Below, in pieces: positions 1-8,415 of a DNA stretch of 62,735 nucleotides (the first letter of the stretch is position 1; every line of letters starts with the position of its first letter). The DNA comes from Streptomyces mexicanus (lineage in GTDB: Bacteria > Actinomycetota > Actinomycetes > Streptomycetales > Streptomycetaceae). The notes beneath the pieces are model-generated. The model was not told where the DNA came from. It did no database searches and saw only the letters and a list, made by a program, of their open reading frames with translations. A program made the position numbers and the translations under genes. The DNA lies in NCBI RefSeq assembly GCF_902506575.1, contig NZ_LR732544.1, positions 3,927,496 to 3,990,230 on the forward strand, read 5' to 3'.

Positions 1-169
1 GCCCGTGCGGGGAAACACGGGTGGGGGTTCGCTGCCCGCGGGGGCCTGACCCCGCGTCGATTCCCGGACCTTATCCGTCCCTCGGCGCTCACGCTCGGCC
101 TGTCCGGGAAACTTCCCTCCCGCGAGGGAACCGGTGATGGCCGTCACGGCCACCGGCGCCCCTCGCGGC

Positions 170-382
170 TCACCAGTCGCCGCGCGAGGACGAACCCGCC
201 ATGAACTTCCGCACGATGTAGATCAGACCGCCGACCAGGGCGACGAAGACCAACAGCTTGAACAGCAGGCCGATCACGAAGCCCACCACGGTCGCGATCA
301 GGCCACCGAAGACGACCAGGGCGATGACCGGCACCGCGATCCACTTCACCCACCACGGCAGACCCGCGAAGATCTCTCGCAT
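170..382 (-). CDS. Small membrane protein, DUF5326-like
   Basis: Encodes about 70 residues, starting MREIFAGLPWWVKW. Nearly the whole length is hydrophobic: one membrane segment at about residues 13-33 and a second at about 36-60, with a short polar tail ending SSSRGDW. I chose the ATG at 380-382 because a GAGGTAGGG-type ribosome site lies just upstream and the longer in-frame extension is arginine-rich and unlike a real N-terminus. The tandem-helix layout resembles small Streptomyces membrane proteins of the DUF5326 type; that name is from memory. Its function is unknown. It is separated by about 180 bp from the cupin gene on the same strand. Confidence 0.7.
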   Translation of the reverse strand: MREIFAGLPWWVKWIAVPVIALVVFGGLIATVVGFVIGLLFKLLVFVALVGGLIYIVRKFMAGSSSRGDW

Positions 383-559
383 TGCCTTGTCCCTACCTCT
401 CGGCCGGCCCTGCGCCGGATCCTGTCGGTGCCCCGGTGCGCTGCGCGCCGGGGCCGTCCCTGTCTGCATTCGATGCTAGGGCCGTCAGGGGGACCTGCGG
501 GGGCCTCGCATCCCTTGTCCTCCCCTGAGCGTCCCCCTAGGGAACCCTGATACGGATCC

Positions 560-877
560 TCAGGCCTCCGGCGGAGAGAACACCACCAGGACCCGCAGGT
601 CCTCGCTGATGTGGTGGAACTTGTGGGCGACTCCGGCCGGGACGTAGACGACGCTGCCGCGCGCCACCTCGGTCGTCTCCAGGCCGACCGTGATCGAGGC
701 GCGGCCGCTCACGACGAAGTAGACCTCGTCCTGGTTGTGGGGCTTTTGCGGGTCGGGATCGCCCGCATCGAGGGCGTAGAGACCGACCGACATGTTCCGC
801 TCCCGCAGGAACTGCAGGTAGGCGCCCTCGTTGGCGGCTCGTTCCGCCTCCAGCTCGTCCAGCCGGAATGCCTTCAT
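560..877 (-). CDS. Cupin-domain protein
   Basis: Encodes 105 residues with a single small beta-barrel cupin domain. The first cupin motif is visible as KPHNQDEVYFVVSGRA (residues about 45-60), giving the H-x3-E part of a metal site, and the second as PAGVAHKFHH (about 80-89), giving the second histidine. Such proteins bind a metal and a small ligand, acting as an oxygenase, isomerase or sensor. The substrate cannot be told from sequence. It is divergent from the holin-like gene, with a 48-bp gap that must hold both promoters. Confidence 0.8.
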   Translation of the reverse strand: MKAFRLDELEAERAANEGAYLQFLRERNMSVGLYALDAGDPDPQKPHNQDEVYFVVSGRASITVGLETTEVARGSVVYVPAGVAHKFHHISEDLRVLVVFSPPEA

Positions 878-925
878 CGTCCTCGCCCGTGCTCGTCGTC
901 GGTCTGGTCTGCAACGATCAGACAC

Positions 926-1303
926 ATGAAGAATTTCGTAGTCAAGACGATCGCCAACGCGGGTGCCCTGGCGGTCGCCGTCTGGCTGCTCGACAAGATC
1001 ACCCTGACCGGGGACGGCACGGCCAAGAAGGCCGGCACGCTGGTCGTGGTCGCTCTGGTCTTCGGACTGGTGAACTGGCTGGTCAAGCCGGTGCTCAAGG
1101 TCCTGACCTTCCCGCTGTTCGTCCTGACGCTCGGGCTGATCACCCTGGTGGTCAACGCGCTGATGCTGCTGCTGACCTCGTGGGTGTGCGGCAAGCTCCA
1201 GCTCAGCTTCCACGTCGAGGGCTTCTGGACCGCCGTCGTCGGTGGCCTGATCGTCTCGGTCGTCTCCTGGGCACTGCACATGGTCCTGCCGGACGAGGAC
1301 TGA
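926..1303 (+). CDS. Phage-holin-family (PF04020-type) membrane protein
   Basis: Encodes 125 residues with four hydrophobic segments at about residues 6-22, 36-53, 60-87 and 102-120. A conserved-looking NWLVKPVLKVLTFPLF stretch sits between helices 2 and 3, and a short acidic tail ends in LPDED. This is the four-helix family loosely called mycobacterial phage holin (PF04020); it is widespread on bacterial chromosomes and usually not phage-linked. No lysis gene is nearby, so a prophage role is not supported. The ATG at 926 follows the divergent cupin gene. Confidence 0.8.
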   Translation: MKNFVVKTIANAGALAVAVWLLDKITLTGDGTAKKAGTLVVVALVFGLVNWLVKPVLKVLTFPLFVLTLGLITLVVNALMLLLTSWVCGKLQLSFHVEGFWTAVVGGLIVSVVSWALHMVLPDED

Positions 1304-1451
1304 ACCGCCGTGCGTGGCACGGACCGCCGCGCGCCCTACCTCGCTTCCGGGCAAGGGCACCGGGCGATGGCGCAGGGTCTCCTGAGAGGGTGGGGGGCGG
1401 CGGCCCGGTCTGCCCGGCCGCGGTACGACAGCACATGAAGGGACGGGCTGC

Positions 1452-2633
1452 ATGAGCGCTTCCGCCGCTGACGGCGCGGAGAACATCCAGCGGACGACCG
1501 GTTTCCCGGCCGATGCCGGTGAGGGCACCCGCGCGGTGCGGGCCGGGCTTCCCGAGCCGGTCAAGCACGAGCCGACCCTGCCCGGGCCCGTGTTCGCCGC
1601 CCATTTCCACCTGCCCGGCGACCCCACCGGTCCGTACACCTACGGCCGGGACGAGAACCCGACCTGGACCCTCCTGGAGCAGGCCATCGGCGAGCTGGAG
1701 GCCCCGGGGCGCGAGGACGTCGAGACGCTGGTGTTCGCGTCCGGGATGGCCGCCATCTCCTCCGTGCTCTTCTCCCAGCTGCGCACCGGAGACGCGGTCG
1801 TCCTGCCGAGCGACGGCTACCAGGCACTGCCCCTGGTGCGGGCGCAGCTGGAGGCGTACGGCATCGAGGTGCGTACCGCGCCGACCGGCGGCGACGCCCA
1901 GCTTCAGGTGCTGGAGGGGGCCCGGCTGCTGTGGATCGAGTCCCCCTCCAACCCCGGTCTCGACGTGTGCGACATCCGGCGCCTGGCCGAGGCGGCCCAC
2001 GCGCAGGGAGCTCTGGTCGCCGTCGACAACACCCTGGCGACTCCTCTGGGGCAGCGGCCGCTGGAGCTGGGCGCGGACTTCGCGGTGGCCAGCGGCACCA
2101 AGCAGCTCAGCGGTCACGGCGACATCCTGCTGGGTTACGTCGCCGGTCGGGACAGCGAGGCCATGGCGGGAGTCCGGCGCTGGCGCAAGATCGTGGGTGC
2201 GATCCCCGGGCCGATGGAGGCCTGGCTCGCACACCGTTCGATCGCCACCCTGCAGCTGCGTGTGGACCGGCAGAACGCCTCCGCACTGGCCCTGGCCGAG
2301 GCGCTGCGCGCCCGCCCGGAGGTGACCGGCCTGCGGTACCCGGGGCTTCCGGACGACCCCTCGCACCCGATCGCCGCCCGGCAGATGCGCCGCTACGGCT
2401 GCGTGGTGTCCTTCACGCTGCCCACGCGGGAGCGTGCCGAGCGTTTCCTCGGCGCGCTGCGACTGGTGGACGACGCGACCAGCTTCGGTGGGGTGCGCTC
2501 CACCGCGGAACGGCGCGGGCGCTGGGGCGGGGACGCGGTACCGGAGGGCTTCATCCGGCTGTCCGTCGGTGCCGAGGACACCAAGGACCTGATCGCGGAC
2601 GTGCTGCGCGCGTTGGAGGAATCGGCGGACTGA
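1452..2633 (+). CDS. Cystathionine gamma-lyase-type PLP enzyme
   Basis: Encodes 393 residues of the Cys/Met-metabolism fold-type I PLP family, which carries out beta/gamma elimination or replacement on cystathionine, cysteine or homocysteine. Visible landmarks are YTYGRDENPT (about residue 60), the substrate- and PLP-contacting FASGMAAISS, WIESPSNPGLDVCDI, VDNTLATP, and the Schiff-base lysine in ASGTKQLSGHGD at about residue 217. The C-terminal GVRSTAERRGRW and FIRLSVGAED motifs complete the domain. The length is normal for the family. Gamma-lyase versus gamma-synthase cannot be settled by eye. A strong terminator follows it, so it is probably monocistronic. Confidence 0.9.
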   Translation: MSASAADGAENIQRTTGFPADAGEGTRAVRAGLPEPVKHEPTLPGPVFAAHFHLPGDPTGPYTYGRDENPTWTLLEQAIGELEAPGREDVETLVFASGMAAISSVLFSQLRTGDAVVLPSDGYQALPLVRAQLEAYGIEVRTAPTGGDAQLQVLEGARLLWIESPSNPGLDVCDIRRLAEAAHAQGALVAVDNTLATPLGQRPLELGADFAVASGTKQLSGHGDILLGYVAGRDSEAMAGVRRWRKIVGAIPGPMEAWLAHRSIATLQLRVDRQNASALALAEALRARPEVTGLRYPGLPDDPSHPIAARQMRRYGCVVSFTLPTRERAERFLGALRLVDDATSFGGVRSTAERRGRWGGDAVPEGFIRLSVGAEDTKDLIADVLRALEESAD

Positions 2634-2676
2634 TCGCGTGCCGGACGCCTGACCGGTGTCCTGCCATGCGGTGACC

Positions 2677-2713
2677 GGCGGTCCGAGCCTCCCCCCTCGT
2701 GGCTCGGACCGCC
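2677..2713 (+). terminator. Intrinsic-type hairpin after the PLP lyase gene
   Basis: A perfect 13-bp inverted repeat, arms 2677-2689 and 2701-2713, with an 11-nt pyrimidine-rich loop, lies 44 bp after the stop codon. As usual in Streptomyces, no long T-run follows. Confidence 0.8.
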
Positions 2714-2782
2714 TTCGGTTCCGCGCGCGAAGAACCGTGCGCACCAGGCTAATTGACTGCCTGTCAGTGTCCAATCACGGTA

Positions 2783-2812
2783 GCGACAGGGGCCTATCGA
2801 CATATTTATAGT
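2783..2812 (+). promoter_or_regulatory. Candidate promoter and LysR-type operator before the LysR gene
   Basis: A good -10 hexamer TATAGT (2807-2812) sits 18 bp after a weak -35 GCGACA (2783-2788). It overlaps CTATCGACATATTTATAG (2794-2811), an AT-rich imperfect dyad with CTAT/ATAG ends of the kind LysR regulators bind. Autoregulation is inferred. Confidence 0.4.
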
Positions 2813-2863
2813 TGGGCGTGCGGCCGGGACCGGACGGAGAGCGCCGGGAGGGGAGGACGAGCC

Positions 2864-3769
2864 GTGGATCTGGCGTTGCTGCGTACTTTCGTCACCGTCC
2901 ACCGGGCGGGTTCCTTCACCCGCGCCGCGGCCCTGCTGGGCCTCTCCCAGCCGGCCGTGACCTCCCAGATCCGCACGCTCGAAAGACAGCTGGGCCGCCC
3001 CTTGTTCCTGCGTCAGGCCCGTGGTGTCACGCCGACGTCCGTCGGCGACGAGCTGGCCCACAAGGCCGCGCCTCATCTGGACGCGCTGGTGGAGATAGCG
3101 GAGTCCGGACTCGACGACGAGTCCTCCTTGCGGACGCTCCACCTGGCGGGACCGCCCGAGTTCACCGCCGAACGGGCGTTGCCCGCTCTGACCGAGCTGA
3201 CCGGCGAGGACGGCCAGGGCTTCGCCTTGCGGGCCTCCTTCGGGAACGCCGAGGAGGTCCTGGAGGGGCTGTCCGCCGGACACCACGACCTGGCCATCAG
3301 CACGGCACGGCCACGGGGCGCACTGCTCACGGCGTCGCCCTTGTGCGACGAGGAGCACGTTCTGATCGCCGCACCGCGCTGGGCGGAGGAAGTCGACTCC
3401 GTCACTCTGCGCGACAAGGACGTGCCCGCCTTGGAGAACGTCCCTGTCGTCGAGGTCCATGAATCGCTTCCCTTCGTCTCCCGCTACTGGGCCTCGGTCT
3501 TCGACTCCCGGCCGACCGCGTCCGGCACTGTGATCGTTCCCGACCTGCGCGCGGTGCTGGCCTGCGCGGCGGCGGGCGCCGGGCTCGCGGTGCTGCCCCG
3601 CTATCTGTGTGTCGATGCCCTGGAACGCGGCGACGTGGTCGCGCTGCACGAACCGCCGGTCCCGCCGCTGCGTACCTATTTCCTGGTGGTGCGGACCGGA
3701 ACACTGGCCATGCCCAACATCGCCCGTGCCCATGACTGGCTGCTGCGGGCGGCGTTCGACTGGTGCTGA
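2864..3769 (+). CDS. LysR-family transcriptional regulator
   Basis: Encodes 301 residues. The N-terminal winged helix-turn-helix is clear: DLALLRTFVTVHRAGSFTRA, then LGLSQPAVTSQIRTLE, then the wing PLFLRQARGVTPT. A substrate-binding effector domain runs from about residue 88 to the end. The GTG at 2864 is chosen because GGGAGGGGAGGA lies 6-15 bp upstream and the HTH then begins at residue 1, as is normal for the family. The effector is unknown. Family members usually regulate a neighbouring gene and themselves; the AT-rich dyad upstream fits self-regulation, while the adjacent lyase gene is cut off by a terminator. Confidence 0.9.
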   Translation: MDLALLRTFVTVHRAGSFTRAAALLGLSQPAVTSQIRTLERQLGRPLFLRQARGVTPTSVGDELAHKAAPHLDALVEIAESGLDDESSLRTLHLAGPPEFTAERALPALTELTGEDGQGFALRASFGNAEEVLEGLSAGHHDLAISTARPRGALLTASPLCDEEHVLIAAPRWAEEVDSVTLRDKDVPALENVPVVEVHESLPFVSRYWASVFDSRPTASGTVIVPDLRAVLACAAAGAGLAVLPRYLCVDALERGDVVALHEPPVPPLRTYFLVVRTGTLAMPNIARAHDWLLRAAFDWC

Positions 3770-3843
3770 CGCACCTCGGAAGGGCGTGGCGCGCACTCCA
3801 GAAAGGCGTGGCGGGACGGGCTCGCGCGGTGACGTTGCGCGAT

Positions 3844-3857
3844 GTTTCACGTGGAAC
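3844..3857. other. parS-like site, one mismatch
   Basis: GTTTCACGTGGAAC differs at one position from the 14-bp palindrome repeated across this window. It lies just upstream of the Nudix start codon. ParB binding here is plausible but weaker than at the perfect sites. Confidence 0.6.
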
Positions 3858-3878
3858 CAAGCGGGCCACATTTCTCCC

Positions 3879-4361
3879 ATGACCGTCCGCCCCGTGGTCA
3901 AGCGCACCGCTCGAGCCGTTCTCCTCGACGGCGACGACCTGATCCTGATCAAGCGCACCAAGCCCGGTGTCGATCCCTACTGGGTCACTCCCGGTGGCGG
4001 GGTCGAGCCCGGCGACCCGACCGTCGTCGACGCCCTGCGTCGCGAAGTGCACGAAGAGCTGGGCGCGAAGATCACCGACGTGGTGCCCTGCTTCGTGGAC
4101 ACCGTGGAACACATCGGTGAGGACGGCGGTGCGACCGGGGTGAAGGTCCAGTTCTTCTTCGTCTGCCGACTGGAGTCGATGGATCCCTCGCTGCGGCACG
4201 GCCCCGAGGTGGAGGAGCCCGCCGGCGAGTACGAGATCGTACGGGTGCCGTTCACCCGGGTCGGAATCGCCTCTGTGCATCTGGTGCCGTTGTCGCTGCG
4301 GCACTACCTGGACGGGAACATCGAAGGCGTCCGGGCCCTGCTCGCCGCGGACCTCGGCTGA
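3879..4361 (+). CDS. NUDIX hydrolase
   Basis: Encodes 160 residues. The Nudix box is recognisable as GGGVEPGDPTVVDALRREV followed by HEELGA at about residues 39-63, supplying the RE..EE metal ligands. The spacing in its first half looks one residue off the standard G-x5-E-x7-REUxEExGU pattern. The N-terminal strands TARAVLLDGDDLILIKRTKPG are typical of the fold. Nudix enzymes cleave nucleoside-diphosphate-linked substrates such as damaged nucleotides or nucleotide sugars; the substrate here is unknown. A one-mismatch parS-like site precedes it and a perfect parS follows 12 bp after its stop. Confidence 0.88.
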   Translation: MTVRPVVKRTARAVLLDGDDLILIKRTKPGVDPYWVTPGGGVEPGDPTVVDALRREVHEELGAKITDVVPCFVDTVEHIGEDGGATGVKVQFFFVCRLESMDPSLRHGPEVEEPAGEYEIVRVPFTRVGIASVHLVPLSLRHYLDGNIEGVRALLAADLG

Positions 4362-4373
4362 CCGGTTGCTGCC

Positions 4374-4387
4374 GTTTCACGTGAAAC
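4374..4387. other. parS centromere site
   Basis: A perfect GTTTCACGTGAAAC palindrome in the short gap after the Nudix gene, 12 bp past its stop. This is the known Streptomyces ParB recognition sequence. Confidence 0.93.
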
Positions 4388-4541
4388 GGTGCGGCCTGCG
4401 ACGAGATATCGTCCCGCTCTCGGACAGCGGGTCACGACATCCCGGAAGACAGGTCCGGCGGGCCACGGCTTGGCCAAAAGCACGTACATCTCGCCCGAAA
4501 GAAGTGGACGACGGCCCGGCCGGTCGGACAGCCTGACCTGC

Positions 4542-5408
4542 GTGTCGACTCCTTCCCCTGCCGCTCTGCCCATCCGCCGCCTGACGCTGCGGGATCTGCC
4601 CGCCTGCGCCGACCTGTCCGAGAACCGGGGATGGCTCCGCGAGGAACACAAATGGGGCCTCCTGCTGACCGCCGGCAACGGATACGGCATGGACGATCCC
4701 GCCGGAGGTCTCGTCGCCGCCTGTGTCGTCACCACGTACGGCCCTCCAGGCCGCACGGATCTCGCTGCCGTCGGCATGGTCCTGGTCGCCGAACGGCATG
4801 CCCGGCAAGGCGTCGGCCGCCGGCTGATGCGCCACGTCGTCTCGTCGGCGGGTGCCGCACCCCTGACGCTGTACGCGACGGAGAACGGCCGCCCCCTGTA
4901 TGAGGAACTCGGCTTCAAGGTCACCGGCCGGGCCGAGATGGTGTGCGGGCGTTTCGAACCACAGGAGACGCCCCCGCGCGTCGCCACACGAGCGGCCACC
5001 GCCGAGGACCTGACGGCCATCCTCCGGTTGGACGGGGAGGTCTTCGGTGCCGACCGCACCCCGGTGATCACCCGGCTGCCCGCTTTTGCCGACCAGCTGT
5101 GCGTCGCCGAGGACGGCGGGGAGATCATCGGGTATGCGGCGGCCTGGCCGAACATGGACACCCATGTCGTCGGTCCGCTCATCGCCCGGGACGCGGAGAC
5201 GGCGAAGGCACTGGTCTCCTTCCTCGCCGCTCGGACGGACCGGCCTCTGCGCACCGACGTCGACGTGCGCCACGGAGAACTCCTCACCTGGCTCAAGCAG
5301 CGTGGGCTGGCCTCCGTGGCCTTCAACGCGGTGATGACGTACGGCATCGCGGAGCTACCGGGGGACTGGACCCGCCGGTTCGCTCCGCTGACCGTGGCGG
5401 CCGGCTGA
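4542..5408 (+). CDS. GNAT acetyltransferase with two GNAT-like domains
   Basis: Encodes 288 residues from the GTG at 4542. The N-terminal half is a GNAT domain: IRRLTLRDLPACADLSENRG, then the acetyl-CoA loop RHARQGVGRRLMRHV (about residues 87-101), then YATENGRPLYEELGF. The C-terminal half (about residues 145-288) looks like a degenerate second GNAT fold with no clear acetyl-CoA loop. Tandem GNATs of this kind act on small molecules or proteins; the substrate is unknown. The start choice is tentative, because an upstream ATG would add about 50 arginine-rich residues unlike the family. Confidence 0.82.
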   Translation: MSTPSPAALPIRRLTLRDLPACADLSENRGWLREEHKWGLLLTAGNGYGMDDPAGGLVAACVVTTYGPPGRTDLAAVGMVLVAERHARQGVGRRLMRHVVSSAGAAPLTLYATENGRPLYEELGFKVTGRAEMVCGRFEPQETPPRVATRAATAEDLTAILRLDGEVFGADRTPVITRLPAFADQLCVAEDGGEIIGYAAAWPNMDTHVVGPLIARDAETAKALVSFLAARTDRPLRTDVDVRHGELLTWLKQRGLASVAFNAVMTYGIAELPGDWTRRFAPLTVAAG

Positions 5409-5418
5409 GGGATACGTC

Positions 5419-5835
5419 TCAGGCGGCCGTCTCCACTGCGGCGACGGCGAAGGAGTGGTCCTGCTCCGGCGTGCCACCGCCCACGCCGATCGCTCCGATC
5501 AGCCGGCCGTCCCGCCGTACGGGCACCCCGCCCGCGATGAACAGCAGCGGCCGGTCGAGCGCGGTGGGCAGGGTGTGGAAGAGACCGCCGGGCTGGACGG
5601 CGTCGACGAGGTCGGCCGTCGCAGCGTCCAGCTGCAAGGCGGTGTAGGCCTTGCGGGTGCTGGTCTCACCGGAGATGAGGACGGCTCGGTCGTCGCGCCG
5701 GAAGGCGAGCAGGTGCCCGCCGCCGTCGAGCACGGTGATGCTGACGGGCACGCCCGCGGCCTCGGCGGCGCGTCGGGCCGCGGCGATGAGGGCCTCGGCG
5801 TCCTGCGTGGTCAGCGGGGAGACGGTGGTGGTCAT
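5419..5835 (-). CDS. HbpS/GlcG-family (DUF336) protein
   Basis: Encodes 138 residues covering one complete GlcG/HbpS domain: TTQDAEALIAAARRAAEAAG, SITVLDGGGHLLAFRRDD, the STRKAYTA helix, and the C-terminal GRLIGAIGVGGGTPEQD. Relatives include the haem-binding HbpS of Streptomyces and GlcG of unclear function. Unlike secreted HbpS there is no signal peptide, so it is probably cytoplasmic. It lies 145 bp downstream of the MFS exporter on the same strand and may share its transcript. It converges with the GNAT gene, the two stop codons being 10 bp apart. Confidence 0.85.
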   Translation of the reverse strand: MTTTVSPLTTQDAEALIAAARRAAEAAGVPVSITVLDGGGHLLAFRRDDRAVLISGETSTRKAYTALQLDAATADLVDAVQPGGLFHTLPTALDRPLLFIAGGVPVRRDGRLIGAIGVGGGTPEQDHSFAVAAVETAA

Positions 5836-5980
5836 CGAGGTGTTCTCCTGAGTAGATGCGCCGAGAGGCGCGGTCGTACGTGTGGTTCCGAGGAAAGAGC
5901 TGGGCGGAGGCACGGCCTGGGGTCGTTCGGCGAGGTGAGCCGGGCCCGGGCACGGCTCCTGATGCCGGCCGGCCCCCGGC

Positions 5981-7198
5981 TCAGTGGTGGACGGTGGTCG
6001 GCTGTTCCGCCGGGACGGCTCCGATGACGGTGGTCCCCGTGGAGCGGCCGGTGATCCCCCTGCGCTCCAGGGCGGCGGAGACGACGGCGAGGACCAGGGC
6101 GCCCGCCGCGAGGGCGGCACCGACCCAGTTGGGCGCGGTGTAGCCGAAGCCCGCGGAGATCACCAGGCCGCCGAGCCAGGCGGACAGCGCGTTGCCGAGG
6201 TTGAAGGCACCGATGTTGACGGCGGAGGCCAGGGTGGGGGCACCGTGGGCCTGGTCCAGGACGCGCTTCTGCAGCGGCGGGACGGTCGCGAAGCCCAAAG
6301 CACCGATCAGCACGATGGTCACCGCGGCCAGGATCTTGTGGTGCGCGGTCAGCGTGAAGAGGGCGAGCACCACGGCGAGGGCACCCAGCGAGAGGTAGAG
6401 GAGGGGCATCAGGGCGCGGTCGGCGAACTTGCCGCCGACCAGGTTGCCGCCCACCATGCCGAGGCCGAACAGGACCAGCAGCCAGGTGACGGAGCCGTCC
6501 GAGAAGCCCGCGACGTGGGTCATCATCGGCGCGATGTACGTGATGGCCGCGAAGACACCGCCGAAGCCGAGCACCGTCATCACCATGGCGAGCAGCACCT
6601 GTACGTTCTTGAAGGCGGCCAGTTCGTGGCGCAGGTGCGCACCCTGCGGGCCGGAGACCTCCGGGACGAGCCGGGCGATGCCGAGCAGGCCGATGACACC
6701 GAGCGCCGCGACAAGACCGAAGGTGACACGCCACCCGGCGGACTGACCGACGAAGGTGCCGAGCGGGACGCCGACGACGTTGGCGACGGTCAGACCGGTG
6801 AACATCATCGAGATGGCACCGGCCCGCTTGTCCGGGGCCACCAGGTCGGCGGCGACGACGGAGCCGATACCGAAGAAGGCGCCGTGTGCCAGGGAGGCGA
6901 CCACCCGGCCGATCAGCATCACCGAGAACGCGGGGGCCAGGGCGGACAGCAGATTTCCCGCGATGAACAGGCCCATCAGCAGCATCAACATCCGCTTGCG
7001 CGGGATCTTGGTGCCGAGCACGGTCATCAGCGGCGCGCCGAACATGACGCCGAGCGCGTATCCGGTCACCAGGAGACCGGCCGTGGGGATGGAGACGCCG
7101 AAGTCGCCGGCCACCTCCGGCAGCAGGCCCATGATCACGAACTCGGTCGTGCCGATCCCGAAGGCCCCGATCGCCAGGGCCAGAAGCGCGAGAGGCAT
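5981..7198 (-). CDS. MFS transporter, sugar/drug efflux (AraJ/CmlA-like)
   Basis: Encodes 405 residues with twelve predicted membrane helices. It opens MPLALLALAIGAFGIGTTEF and continues VIMGLLPEVAGDFGVSIPTAG, the hallmark start of the AraJ/PbuE/CmlA drug-proton antiporter group. The GxLxDRxGRR-type loop between helices 2 and 3 is represented by LGTKIPRKR. It sits back-to-back with a MarR-family gene, so it is probably the exporter repressed by that regulator. The cargo cannot be predicted. The DUF336 gene downstream may be co-transcribed. Confidence 0.9.
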   Translation of the reverse strand: MPLALLALAIGAFGIGTTEFVIMGLLPEVAGDFGVSIPTAGLLVTGYALGVMFGAPLMTVLGTKIPRKRMLMLLMGLFIAGNLLSALAPAFSVMLIGRVVASLAHGAFFGIGSVVAADLVAPDKRAGAISMMFTGLTVANVVGVPLGTFVGQSAGWRVTFGLVAALGVIGLLGIARLVPEVSGPQGAHLRHELAAFKNVQVLLAMVMTVLGFGGVFAAITYIAPMMTHVAGFSDGSVTWLLVLFGLGMVGGNLVGGKFADRALMPLLYLSLGALAVVLALFTLTAHHKILAAVTIVLIGALGFATVPPLQKRVLDQAHGAPTLASAVNIGAFNLGNALSAWLGGLVISAGFGYTAPNWVGAALAAGALVLAVVSAALERRGITGRSTGTTVIGAVPAEQPTTVHH

Positions 7199-7335
7199 GA
7201 AGGAACCTTCCCAAACGATTGCAGGAGCGCTTTGCTTGCGTCCACATTAATTGCAGACGCTGGCTATACGCAAACGCCGACTATCGCGTCACTGCTCTAA
7301 GCTGGAGGCAGCCGCCCGGGATGGAGGAAACGCTC
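7199..7335. promoter_or_regulatory. Divergent MFS/marR control region
   Basis: This gap of about 137 bp is unusually AT-rich for the window and must hold two divergent promoters. It contains a direct repeat ATTGCAG (7219-7225 and 7251-7257) and an inverted repeat GCGTC/GACGC (7239-7243 and 7257-7261) around CACATTAATTGCA. These are candidate MarR operator halves. The assignment is by position and symmetry only. Confidence 0.45.
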
Positions 7336-7800
7336 ATGACAGCGACGGACCCCGCGCTCACCGCCCTCGCCCAGGGCTGGTGCGCCCTCTCTCTGCTGCA
7401 CGGGAGGATCGAGGCGCACATCGAGCGGGCCCTGCAGGCGAAGCACCGCCTGAGCGTGCGCGAGTACTCGCTGCTCGATGTGCTCAGCCGGCAGCACGAC
7501 GGCGACGGCGGCCATCTGCAGATGAAGCAGGTCGCCGACGCGGTCGTCCTCAGCCAGAGCGCCACCACCCGTCTCGTCACCCGCCTTGAGGACCGTGGGC
7601 TGCTGGAGCGCTACCTGTGCCCCACCGACCGCCGCGGCATCTACACCAACGTCACGGACGCCGGTCTGAAGTTGCTGGAAGAGGCCCGGCCCACCAATGA
7701 CGCAGCCCTGCGCGAGGCCCTCGACGAGGCGGCGAAGAACCCGGAACTGGCGCCGCTGGTCCGCGCCGTTGAGTCTCTGAAGGCACCGGCCACCGCATAG
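7336..7800 (+). CDS. MarR-family transcriptional regulator
   Basis: Encodes 154 residues from the ATG at 7336; GGAGGA at 7323-7328 is correctly placed for this start, whereas the ATG at 7321 has no good ribosome site. The winged-helix core is clear: LSVREYSLLDVLS, MKQVADAVVLSQSATTRLVT, then RLEDRGLLERYLCPTDRRG, which is the MarR recognition helix followed by the wing. A dimerisation helix closes the protein. Divergent placement against the MFS exporter is the classic arrangement in which the regulator represses the exporter until a ligand binds. Confidence 0.9.
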   Translation: MTATDPALTALAQGWCALSLLHGRIEAHIERALQAKHRLSVREYSLLDVLSRQHDGDGGHLQMKQVADAVVLSQSATTRLVTRLEDRGLLERYLCPTDRRGIYTNVTDAGLKLLEEARPTNDAALREALDEAAKNPELAPLVRAVESLKAPATA

Positions 7801-7809
7801 GGTGCGGCC

Positions 7810-8262
7810 ATGGGAGATCTTGAGATACGGCAGGCCGTCGCCGACGACGTCCCGGCCATCGTCGCCATGCTCGCGGACGACCCGCTGGGCGCCCAGCGGG
7901 AGTCGCCCGACGACCTCGAGCCGTACCTGGCCGCGCTGGAACGGCTCCGTGCCGACCCGAACCAGCACCTGGTCGTCGCCGTCCGTGAAGGGCGCGTCGT
8001 CGGCACCCTCCAGCTCACGGTCATCCCCGGGCTGTCACGGCGAGGGGCCGTCCGCTCGATCATCGAGGCCGTGCGCATCCACGCCGACGCGCGGGGGGAC
8101 GGGCTGGGCACTCGACTCATCGAGTGGGCGATCGAGGAATCCCGGCGCCTCGGGTGCCAATTGGTACAGCTGACGTCCGACAGGACACGGATCGACGCCC
8201 ACCGGTTCTACGAGCGACTGGGCTTCGAGGCGTCCCACATCGGGTTCAAGCTGCCGTTGTGA
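7810..8262 (+). CDS. GNAT acetyltransferase
   Basis: Encodes 150 residues forming one GNAT domain: IRQAVADDVPAIVAMLADD at the start, VVGTLQLTVIPGLSRRGAVR, then the acetyl-CoA loop ARGDGLGTRLIEWAI (about residues 93-107), and the C-terminal DRTRIDAHRFYERLGF. It starts 9 bp after the MarR stop and probably shares its transcript. The substrate is unknown. Confidence 0.88.
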   Translation: MGDLEIRQAVADDVPAIVAMLADDPLGAQRESPDDLEPYLAALERLRADPNQHLVVAVREGRVVGTLQLTVIPGLSRRGAVRSIIEAVRIHADARGDGLGTRLIEWAIEESRRLGCQLVQLTSDRTRIDAHRFYERLGFEASHIGFKLPL

Positions 8263-8300
8263 CGACGGCGAGGGTCTGTCCCATGTCACGCTTGCCGGGC

Positions 8301-8345
8301 GCGTGTTCAGGGATCGACGTCGGGTGCGTGTTCCAGGGATCGACG
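8301..8345. repeat. Short imperfect tandem repeat
   Basis: GCGTGTTCAGGGATCGACG (8301-8319) recurs with one extra C at 8326-8345, a 25-bp tandem step leading into the bidirectional terminator. No function is evident. Confidence 0.6.
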
Positions 8346-8386
8346 CCACAGGGGCCTGTTCCACGTGAAACAGGCCCCTGTGGCGT
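8343..8386. terminator. Bidirectional terminator hairpin carrying a parS-like core
   Basis: Perfect 18-bp arms (8343-8360 and 8369-8386) surround an 8-nt loop between the convergent GNAT and beta-lactamase-like genes. The core GTTCCACGTGAAAC (8358-8371) is parS with one mismatch. It can terminate both transcripts and may weakly bind ParB. Confidence 0.8.
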
Positions 8387-8415
8387 ACTGCCGCAGGTGT
8401 TCGGCCACCGGTCGG

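Noticed and set aside
926..1303. Phage holin as a sign of prophage
   Set aside because: The four-helix family is common on bacterial chromosomes; no endolysin, integrase or structural phage genes are nearby.
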